From the NCBI GenBank assembly GCA_036245805.1, contig BTRK01000005.1, forward strand, positions 36,127,469-36,191,468: a stretch of DNA of 64,000 bases, given 5' to 3'. This DNA is from Pristionchus mayeri (taxonomy: Eukaryota > Nematoda > Chromadorea > Rhabditida > Neodiplogasteridae). A program made the translations under genes and the position numbers. This document shows, piece by piece, positions 22,801 through 32,887 of this stretch. Position 1 is the first letter of the stretch, and every line of letters starts with the position of its first letter. A model generated the notes under the pieces. It worked only from the letters and a program-made list of their open reading frames with translations, did no database searches and had not been told where the DNA came from.

Positions 22801-24475
22801 ATGACCTGCAATCCTCCATTTGTTCTTCAATGGGAAATTGAGAATGTGAACTCAATCACTCCAGGAATAGTGGAATCTCCAGTGCTCAAAGCGGGAGGAT
22901 TCGAATGGTCAAATTTCGAGTATTTCTCATTATTTAACTTTTTTTATAGATTATATTTGCGTTTAATTGAGTTAGTTATCCACTAATTAAAAGAGAAATT
23001 CCAGGAAAGCTTCTATCCGTCCATGCAAAAGTCTCAATGGCTGGTTCGACTTTGTGCTGAATTGTGACAAGAATGGGTGGAGAGACTGGAAATGCAAAGC
23101 AAGCGTGAAAATAGCTATCCTCAGAAATAGCAATGGAAATTATTGTCGTGAGGTATAGAGCGTCAGTCTCTAATTGTTGAATACATATTTTTTTTCAGAT
23201 TCACATGTCATTTGATGGTGAAATTAACACTGGAGATTTTCTTAGATGGCCCTGGACATTCCTTAATCAGCCAAGCAACGTATCTTATATTAAAATTTAT
23301 AGTTATATATTCATTACGCACTTTGATTTATGGTCGCAGTTGTGCATTATTGACAACAAAATCACAATCGAGTTCTCTATCAACATCAAAAGTACAGATA
23401 TGTGAGTCAGAACCACATGTTTTTAAAGAGACATTTTAAAATGAAATAACATACATCGCCAATTTAGTGGATTCGAGATCATGCCGATTGACCTGTCCAG
23501 TTTCTGCTCACCAATTGAGCAAAATAACGTCGCTTTGATTACTGGAGACAAGAAATTGCGAGTTTCGAAGGACGTGAGTTATATTTTTTTAAATATTGTG
23601 TTACAATAAAAAACGACGAGTAATATATTAGAAAAAAGGCGAGTTTCTTAAAATTACACATTTATCATTATGCAAACCTAAAATAATTCAAATTTTCTGT
23701 CATATCCTTGCAGTATCTGGCTGTTCATTCTCCTGTCTTCGCTGCAATGTTCTTCGGGGATTTTGCTGAGAATGGAAAGAAGGAAGTTGAGATCAAGGAT
23801 GTTGTCTATGAGGTCAACTCAACTAGCGCTAGTTTGTAATATGTATATTTTCAGGAATTTCTCGATCTTCTTCAATTGATTTTCCAAGTCAATTCTCAGA
23901 TTATCGGTATTTTCCTCCAATTTTTCCTGTTTTCAATGATAATTTTTAGATTCCACGCTCCTCCATGTGTTGGCTCTTGGAGATCGATTCCAGATGAAGG
24001 CTAGGCTATTTATCTCTAAAATCTGTTAGAATGTTCATATTTCAGCAAATCATTGCTCAGTCCGAACTTCATCTGATTAAATCGAGCAAGTTCTCAAACG
24101 TGAAGAAGCTTCTCCTTTCTGATGAATACCGGTTCGAAAGCTCAAGGTTATATTTTTGCTCAATCAATAGAATTAACAAAACGTAATTCCATGACCTTTA
24201 GAACCATTGTCTGCTGAGTTACACAACTGTCGCTGAGATCAGCGCTCTCGAGGTAGTTTCTCGCTCTCTGTTTGTAAAATATAAATATTTTTAAATATAA
24301 AATATTTTTTCTTCCTATTTCACATCATATGTTTTCTCTTTCATTTTCTTGTTCCTAGACTTACAGTATTACAATGTACCATCTGCAGTCGACTCCCGAG
24401 TTTGCTCAATTCTCGAATGAGCTGAAGGTGGACATTCTTCATCGTATGATGAGACTCGCTAATGCATCCAACTAG
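22801..24475 (+). pseudogene. MATH-BTB gene 8 with a late frameshift
   Basis: ATG 22801 follows attccag. The MATH exons are intact (22801-22907 beginning MTCNPPFVLQWEIENVNS, then 23005-23150 and two more), as are the linker (IMPIDLSSFCSP) and BTB core (23714-23812). Exon 9 is one nt shorter than in relatives: the codons around RLEKLK read as a run lacking one base (near 24140). Translation then reaches a stop in exon 10, so the last third of the helical tail is lost. Exon 11 is otherwise well kept, to TAG 24473-24475. The exon 8 donor is GC (24000-24001). The protein could still carry complete MATH and BTB domains. Confidence 0.65.
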
Positions 24476-24685
24476 TTGATTTATTTCGTTCCCAAGAGAG
24501 GAAGACGATGGTCAATGAAGTTCAGTTGTAATCCTTGCCCTACTTCTTTCTTTCTTTCTTTCCACTCGATTATGCTAAAATCAATCTAGTATTCTCTTGT
24601 TTTTTAAATTCATTTTGTCTTCTATTTTGGCCTAACCATGAATCAATAAAGAATTATGTTGAGTAAGCTCTGATTGTTGGTCGAA

Positions 24686-24715
24686 GATGTTTCTGGTACA
24701 TCATTACAGTATCTG
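24686..24715 (+). promoter_or_regulatory. Ur-like stem-loop plus TATCTG upstream of gene 9
   Basis: GATG, 9-nt loop, CATC, 7 nt, TATCTG (last base differs from the motif). It ends 48 nt before the acceptor of gene 9. AATAAA lies about 35 nt upstream. Confidence 0.55.
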
Positions 24716-24764
24716 CATCGATTACAACGCATTATCCTCGTTCTCATTTACAATGGAATTCAGA

Positions 24765-26499
24765 ATGGCCGACAATCCTACATTCGTGTTTCGATGGGAA
24801 ATTGAAAATGTGCATACGCTCACTCCGGGAATTGTGGAATCTTCAGTTCTTAAAGCGGGAGGATTCGAATGGTAAGATCTCAAGAAATAGCATTTTTCCA
24901 TAAAGATTTCTTTAAAAATATTGAATATTCCTCAGTTAAGAATTTATTTAGCGTTTTGTTTCTTTATAGTAATGATTACAGGAAAGCTTTTACTCGTCCC
25001 AGGCAGCAAGATAATGACCGTTTTGATTATGTGCTGATCTGTGAGAAGAATAAATGGAGAGACTGGAAATGCAAAGCGAAAGTTGAATTTGTGATCCACA
25101 GAGGAGCAGGCCGTACAAAGTTTTCTAATAAAGTACGCACTATTACTGAGTATACTATTTCCTCATTACATATATTATTGTTTTCAGCGCCTTGTAATAT
25201 TTGATGAAGATCACAGCTTTTGCTTACGCAAACTGGTCAATCCTTCAAGGTGGAAACAGTGTATGTTATACCAACCATGATTGCTGTTTATTTATTGTTC
25301 ATTTATAACATATTTAAATTTCAGATCTGCGTTATTAACAATAAAATCACAATGGAATTCTCTATCGGCATCATTAGTGCTGAAGAGTGAGTTAAAACCA
25401 GTTATCGTTTCCAGTTATCGTCAAGCATTTAAAAAAATTTAAATGGTCTTCTAATAAATTTAGCGGAGATGAGCTTATTCCGATTGATCTATCCAATTTC
25501 TGCTCTCCTTATGATTTTAACAATGTCACCCTCATCATTGAAGACAAGAAACTGGTAGTTTCGAAGGATGTGAGTTTTCTGTTATATCTTCTACTCTTCG
25601 AGGTATTGTATGAAGCTTAAACTTTAATTTTTTTAAATACAATTAGCAACCGATAAATTGCATTAAAAACATACCAGAGATCTTACTAAAATATACTTGC
25701 AGTATTTGGCTGTTCACTCTCCCGTCTTTGGGGCAATGTTCTTCGGGGATTTCGCTGAGAGAGGACAAGATGAAGTGGAAATCAAAGACGTTCTCTATCA
25801 GGCCTGAACAACTCATGCTCCCACATGAATGCTCTTTTCCAGGAATTTATCGATCTTCTTGGATTGATTTTCCCTGTCCCGACCTCGATTACCGGTAATT
25901 ATTCCTTTTTTTCTCGATTTCAATGGCAATTTAAAGATTCCATGCTTCCCCATGTTCTGGCTCTTGGAGATCGGTTCCAGATGAAGGCATGCTACTTTTC
26001 TCTGTGTTATAATTTATCTATTTTAGCATGTAATGGCACAGTCCGAAACTCATCTGATGACATCGAGCAAATTCTCCAAAGTAGAGAAACTTCACCTGTC
26101 AGATCAGTACGGACTCGACAAACTCAAGGTTTCTTTTTGATTGAACTCCTGCTTCTTGGAAGATTTGGAAAAAATAGTAAATTGAGTAGTTTCCTTCTTT
26201 TTTAGAACCAATGTCTGTTGAGTTACTCAAATGCCAGTGAGATTAGCGTCCTCGAGGTATTTTTTCCTAATTCATTATTCGAATTCGCCATTTGGCTTAT
26301 GTCTTTTTCTACTCGCTGTTGTCACTCAACCATAGAATCTTAAATGAATGTTTCAAATATATCGTATTTTGCTTGTTGTTTAACCTTTCGATTTCCCTAT
26401 TACATTCTTCAGTCGACTCCCGAGTTCGCTCATTTTTCTGATAAACTGAAAGTGGACATTCTTCATCGCATCATGAAACTGCTTAATTCATCCAACTAA
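24765..26499 (+). CDS. MATH-BTB protein, MATH exon 3 altered (gene 9)
   Basis: ATG 24765 follows ttcag. Exon 1 (MADNPTFVFRWEIENVHT) and exon 2 (24982-25132) are normal. Exon 3 (25188-25260) is 73 nt instead of 81 and would shift the frame at its usual donor. A weak donor (GTCAAT) at 25236 would give a 48-nt in-frame exon instead. Linker, BTB core (25703-25801, YLAVHSPVFGAMFFGD), helical exons and exon 11 (STPEFAHFSDKLKVDILHR, TAA 26497-26499) are open. Two donors are GC instead of GT: after exon 6 (25802) and after exon 8 (25987). It may be functional with a shortened MATH domain, or it may be an early pseudogene. Confidence 0.6.
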
Positions 26500-26696
26500 A
26501 TGATGATCGTGATGAGTAAATAAGGGAGTACTACGATTAATATTGCGGTTCAGTTGTTGTCCTATCATTGGCTTCTCTTTAAAAACTCAATATCAAACTA
26601 TATTTCTCCTGTTCGCTCATTCATTGTGTATTCTATTGTGGCGCCAACTATAATCAATAAAGAGTTATGTCGAGCTAGCTCTGATGGTTGTTCGAA

Positions 26697-26726
26697 GATG
26701 TCCTTGATTCATCGATACAGTACCTT
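26697..26726 (+). promoter_or_regulatory. Ur-like stem-loop plus TACCTT upstream of gene 10
   Basis: GATG, 9-nt loop, CATC, 7 nt, TACCTT, 94 nt before the acceptor AG at 26819-26820. AATAAA of gene 9 is about 40 nt upstream. Confidence 0.6.
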
Positions 26727-26822
26727 TCTATCGCTTACTACGCATAAATTGCAATTGTATTGGCGTTCATAATCAAATGGATGATTTCTCATTCCCAACT
26801 AGAACACGCCGTTTATTTAGGA

Positions 26823-29484
26823 ATGACCAACACTCCTTTTGTTCTTCGATGGGAAATCGATAATGCGACGTCGCTCACTCCAGGAAAGGTGGAATCGGCA
26901 GTGTTCCACTGGGGAGGATTCGAATGGTCAGATTTCGAGTTGCTTTCTTTTTATAATTATATATTTAAATATTGAAAACATTATATTTCTTTATTTATCT
27001 TTCAAAAATGTTATTTATTAAATTGCTTATTCGTTTCTTTTTTATACTGATTTCAGGAAAGGTTCTCTCCGTCCCAGAGAAGAAGATAATGACCGTTTTG
27101 ACTACGCGTTGAGTTGTGAGAAGAAAAAGTGGACAGACTGGAAATGCAAAGCTAACGTTGAATTTCTGGTCCACAGAGCAGCAAGTAAAGGAGACTATTC
27201 TAAAAAAGTATTCACTTGGTTTGTGTATTTTTTCTTTACATATGATTTTCGTCAGGCCCTCACTACGTTTGATGAGCATCGAAACTGCAGTGACTTTGGT
27301 TACTCTAACTGGTCCAACCTTAAAAATCCAAACTGTGTACGTTATATTAAGATTCATATTTATATGAGGCCGGTTCCCTAAGAGTCGAACAAAGGTTGGC
27401 ACATTCAAATTTCGAAAATTTGTAGAAAGGGGTTTTTGAGAGTGCTGATCATCATGTTATGCTTCATTTTGCACCAAGCCGACCGGTGCAGCCGGGCTGC
27501 GCATTGCTCCATTTTCGATTTTCCTTAATAACTCAAAAACGAAGCAACCGATTGACTTTCAATTTTTCTGAGATGATAAATCTGATGATTAACATTATAA
27601 TGACTATGAAAATCTATAGCGAAAAATATAGCGAAAAAGTGGATAAAGAAAACCAATACATACAGTTTGACAAATAATCGTCTCGACAAGGCGCATCTTT
27701 CTAAAAAATTCAGCTTCCACTTCTTCCTAGAATGCGAGAACTGAATTTTCTATAAATTTTCAAACATTTATTATCGTAAATATATTATTATAATGTTAAT
27801 AATCAGATTTAAAATCTCTGAAAAGTCAATCGGTTGCTTCGTTTTTGAGTTATTAAGGAAAATCGAAAACGGAGCAATGTGCAGCCCGGCTGCACCGGTC
27901 GTTTTGGTGCAAAATGAAGCATACCATGATAATCAGCACCCTCGAAAGACCCTTTCTAAAACTTTTCGAAATTTTGGTGTGGCAGACCCCACACATGGTT
28001 TTTCGACTCTTCGGCAACCGGCCTCATATGTTAAAACTGCGAAAACTTGCGCAATTCTTGGTTGCAGAGTTGCATTCTTAACAATAAAATCACAATGGAA
28101 TTCTCTATCGGCATCATTAGTGCTGTAGAGTGAGTTTAATCTTTTAAAGTGACCAGCCGAGGACGAAATCCTGTTCCCGAAGATGTACACGTTTTTAGCA
28201 TGTATGAAATTGTGCGAAAATTATGAGAGCGCTGGATCAAGCGACGTCAACCTGATCCTTTCCAGTCATCCTCTGAGGCAATTATTAACTTTTTTCCGAT
28301 GGCAATTTAATAGGTAAATTTCGTCCTCGGCTGGTAACTGTAATGAAGATCTAAAAAGGATGTCATAATCGATTACTAATTGAAGCGGGCACAAGCTTAT
28401 TCCGATCGATCTATCCAATTTCTGCTCCCCAATTGAGCATAATAATGTCACTTTAATCATTGGAGATAAGAAACTGCGAGTTTCGAAGGATGTGAGTAAT
28501 TTATTTGCGAGTTTCGAAGGATGTGAGTAAAGTGTTATGGAAGATTTTCCAATTTTTAAAATAAATGTTGCATGAGAGTGTATATTATGCAATGTACAAC
28601 CCTGCAGTGATCAACCCGATTCCGTATGGTAATGATAACAACATACTTATAGTATCTGTCTGTCCATTCTCCCCTATTCGCTGCAATGTTCTTCGGAGAT
28701 TTCACTGAGAAGGGAAAAGGGGAAGTGAAGTTTAAGGATGTTATTTATGTGGTAAATACTATATTATTTGCGAATTATCCAAAATTTGCAATCGTTCAGG
28801 AATTTCTCGATCTTCTCCAATTGATTTTCCATGTCCAGTTTTCGGGCATCGGTACTATAATACCAGTTTTATTTCGAATATAATGATTGTTTTATAGATT
28901 CCACTCTTCCCCATATTCTGGCTCTTGGAGATCGATTCCAGATGAAGGCTAGGCTATATTCCTCCGGAATCTGCTAAAATGTTTATATTTTAGCAAGTGA
29001 TGGCCCAGTGCGAAACTCATCTCGTGACATCGAGCAAGTTCTCCAAGGCAGAGAAACTACACCTTTCTGATCAGTTCAGGCTTGAGAACCTAAAGGTTTG
29101 ATTTCTGATTGTGTTCTTTTTTCTAGAAAAAACAGTAAAATGAAGTACAGTGCTCACATTTAGAACCAATCCTTGCTGAGTTACTCATCTGTCACTGAGA
29201 TCAGTGCTCTCGAGGTATCTTCTTTCTTTCTATTTGTGTACAATCTTGGGTCACTGTTTCGTTACACACCCTTGTACACACCCTCTCACAACCTACTACC
29301 TGATGAGTGAGTGTGTTAAAACAGGCATCACATTAATATCAAAATTTGCTAGGTTCAATTTCTTGTTTCTGGGTATAATGAAAATTACCATCTTCAGTCG
29401 GTTCCCGAATTCGCTCATTTCTCGGACAAACTGAAGCTGGATATTCTTCATCGCATCATGAAAATCGCCAATATTTCCAACTAA
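26823..29484 (+). CDS. MATH-BTB protein (gene 10)
   Basis: ATG 26823 follows tttag. All 11 exons are recognisable: exon 1 26823-26926 (MTNTPFVLRWEIDNATS, one codon shorter than in relatives), exon 2 from about 27057, and exon 3 27256-27336. After a foldback element come exon 4 (LNNKITMEFSIGIISA), exon 5 (LIPIDLSNFCSP), the BTB core (YLSVHSPLFAAMFFGD), helical exons (CETHLVTSSKFSKAEKLHL) and the last exon (VPEFAHFSDKLKLDILHR, TAA 29482-29484). The exon 8 donor is GC (28948). I found no stop or frameshift. It is a probable cullin-3 substrate adaptor by family. Confidence 0.75.
27364..28025. mobile_element. Foldback element in intron 3 of gene 10
   Basis: Inverted arms of about 200-250 bp start GAGGCCGGTTCCCTAAG, close to the ends of the element at 17852. 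The arms contain AATCGGTTGCTTCGTTTTTG and its complement. The centre (about 27.57-27.81 kb) is AT-rich and unrecognised. Confidence 0.75.
28152..28335. mobile_element. Short MITE in intron 4 of gene 10
   Basis: An 18-bp inverted repeat, ACCAGCCGAGGACGAAAT, bounds a 184-bp segment with no coding capacity. Confidence 0.7.
28476..28529 (+). repeat. Duplicated 5' splice site of gene 10 exon 5
   Basis: GCGAGTTTCGAAGGATGTGA occurs twice, 31 bp apart, so two identical GTGAGT donors stand in line. Use of the second would add a short out-of-context segment. Confidence 0.85.
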
Positions 29485-29688
29485 TTGATTTTGTTGTGAA
29501 TCCAAGATAAGAAGACTGTTATCATTGAGCTTCAGTTCTTATCATATCAAATCAATATCCCATTCGTTCGTTCATTCGTAGTGTTTACTATTATGTTCTA
29601 GCGGATAAAGAATGATGATTTATCACTTTAACATGATACTTCATCCAGTTTGAATAAATTATCTTTAATACTACTCAGATTCGAACTA

Positions 29689-30592
29689 TTGGGGTGTTTC
29701 AAAAGTTCGTGGAACTTTTTTTCGGAGGAATATAAAATTCGCCAAATTGATGTTGTATCTCAAATGTCAATACTATTCACTAGAGCAACCATTAGCCAAT
29801 CAAACACAACAAGGAATTTGCATCAGCTGCTTTCCCCGAATTATAACAAAAGTTTATGTTATACATACTTTAGTGGACCACTAACACGTTTTCGTCTAAA
29901 ATATTTTTCCTGCAATGGAAAGCGAAGGCTTCATTCCTCCAACAATCTGGTTCGACAATACATGATCCCTCAATTCTAAAAATGTACTTCACTAGTGCCA
30001 TTGATTTGTATTTATGAGCGCTAGTATTCATTACTGATCATACTCAAACGGAACAAGAGCGGTTCTTTCTTTGCGCGATCATATCTAACTCAGATATGAA
30101 TACGCGATAATTGGAGATAATTAGTAGTGCTTCGTATTACTTTACACAAGGAACATTTGGCGAGCTTCGAGGGTAATATAATATCATTTGTTTGTTTGAT
30201 AATGACTTGGCATCGAAAAGTGATCTTAAAATTTCAGAAAAAATCTAATATATTTATTTTTGCATAAAGAGGAGCGGACCGATTCCTTCCATATTTAGTA
30301 TGTATACTAAGCTATTCATGAGCTATAAAACAGCGAAGAAACTGAGATGATATCATTAAGAAGAAGCTTAATATAAAGGAACAACTGTTGACGAAAACGT
30401 ATCGTTGGGTCACTTCAGTACCCTTCACATAATCGTTTCTTAAAAACAGGAGAGAGCAGCTGATGCAAATTCCATGGTTTGGCGGATTGTGTAATGGTTG
30501 CTCTATTCAACAGTGTTGATGCACGAACAATGAATTCGTCGACTTTTATGTTCCACCGAATAAAAATTCGACGAACTTTTGAAACACCCCAA
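29689..30592. mobile_element. Non-autonomous mariner-type element
   Basis: Terminal inverted repeats TTGGGGTGTTTCAAAAGTTC... match for about 34 of 37 bases and are flanked by TA. No transposase can be read inside. Confidence 0.8.
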
Positions 30593-30850
30593 TACTAAAC
30601 TTCGTATTTCCGACTAGAACTAGTCCTAATTCTGAGTAATGCTGAATAGCATTATTTTTCTCTTTCTCACAATACGAAAATTGATGTGTATCGTACATGC
30701 TTCAGAACTCAATGACCCTTTAGTGCTGCAATACCATTCCAAGTCAAGTTGATATTTGGTCATTTATCAGTTTATCATCGAAACCTTCCAAGCAAATACG
30801 ATAAAAACAATCCAGCATGGGTGAAAAGATTAAGCGTTCATACTGTAGAA

Positions 30851-32800
30851 CTACTGGACCGCTCTGCTGCTGGTCGGTCCGTCGACAGGTGAGGTTGCAG
30901 CAGAGGGTGCTGCAGGTGCTGCATCTGGAGTTGGTGCAGCAGCCTGCTGCAGCTGTCGGAACCAGTACTGGTAGGCGGCGAGCGAGACGGCGACGCCGTG
31001 AGCTCGAACCTGCAACGGAAAACATTAATAAAGCGCTAGCTTCGTCACAAAAAATAATATGTCCAATATGCAGTGCTTGTCACTCTATCGTAGTGATACT
31101 GTTCAAAATGAGTCCCTCCCGTCGAAAGAAAAAAATGTTTGGCAGACCTTCTCGATGTGTCCGAGGGAGAGGAAGTGGGCGAGGACATTGGCCTTCGACA
31201 CTTTCATTTCGCATGCATCGCATTGGAAAGGCTGCAGAGAGGAATATCTCCATACGATCATTTCAGGACCTCTTGCTGTGGATGGAAGAAAATTCAAAAT
31301 GTAAAAAAATTCCAAATACAATCCCCATTGGCCTAGAATGGAGTAAGAAAAGTACTGACATGTCAAGATCAAATAAACTAGTACATTAGCTCCCATTCAT
31401 AATGTAACAACCGCTCACAGTCTCTGATCCCTCTCCCATCATTGCTCTCTTCCACTTCTCATCACCACACTCGATCCACTTCGAACGCAACTGCCCGATC
31501 GCACTATCGAGTCCAACCGCTAAATTAATATTATCGTTGTTGAGAGAGCACACAATGAAACAAGGAAATACGAATGGAAACTAATTAAACTGAAAAATGG
31601 CCGCCTAGTCAGCCTAATCTGTTTACAGCATATCGCTGTTTGCTTAAAACTACATTTTAAAAGTAAACATTAAATGTATACATGTGGGCGTGCCTGCGCG
31701 CAGCAGCTCGAGGATGTTGGCAGGATCTGGAAAGAAAGCCTTTAAAAAAATATATTGATTTGAATTGAGGCGAAGTGGTGTAGTGGTCTAAGACGCCTGT
31801 CCTTTAAATACCACTCGTCGGGGGTGGCACCCGGCCGTGACACCGCCACCTCCCCACTCAGGCGCCTACCCAGTGTGGACGGGAAATTGATAGTCATGAC
31901 TAGATCACGCAGGAAACGACCCCACACACCCTCGATCAAATCAAATTCAACGTTAAAGCTCGTATAATCTCACGGCCAGTCTCGTGGATCTTGACGATTC
32001 TCTCGACGGACGGAGCGAGTTGAGCAGGGGGCGGAGCCAAAGCTGCTGCCGAAGCCTATAAATACAAAAAACAATAAATATGTCTGCAAATACAGAATAA
32101 TAGGATGTACATGTTTACAACACAAATTGAACAGTAAGAGTGAAACAGGAAAAATTAAAATAACTTACCGCAATCCAATTCTGATACTGATGCATCGTTC
32201 CGATGTGATCCTGCAGCTGCTGTATATGCTGCATAACCAGCTGTTGCTGCTGTTCATTTGCAGCAGGGTTCTTCTGCAGTTGATGTAGCCACATACCGAA
32301 CTTCTCGAGACGAGACGTCAGCTCGTCGTTTCTGAAGAAGAAAAAAAATATGCAGACACTGCGATATATTTTAATATTGAATTCGCACTAGTTCTGTCGT
32401 GAAAAGTTTATCGTTAGTTATAGACATTCCACTTTCTACCCCCCCCCCCCTCCTCACCCCCATATTCTCGCTTCACCCCACCCCCACCCTCCACCGTTCT
32501 ACTCGATCCCCACTAGCCCCCCCCCCTCCTCATTAGAGATCTACGGAAGCTGGTTCTCGGAGGAGCAGAGTCTACCTGGTCTACCCGAGTGCCTCCTCCT
32601 CGGTTCCCTCCTAATGTGCTGACCAAACGAAGACAGATGAGACCAGCTAACTAGATCTTCGCTCATTTTCTCTCTCGCTTCTTTGTGTACTCCCTTCTCT
32701 CTCCCTAGTTTATCACTTTTAATGCTCAGTGTGAGAATCTAATTATTCTGTACTATAACACATATATACTATTCGTATCTCGTTGCGCCTTCGAGCGTGA

Positions 32801-32887
<87 letters not shown>

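Noticed and set aside
30817..31389. 190-residue Arg-rich open frame on +
   Set aside because: It lies opposite the Gln/Ala-rich last exon and the zinc-finger exon of the minus-strand gene, whose phases and splice sites fit; the + frame is a by-product of composition.
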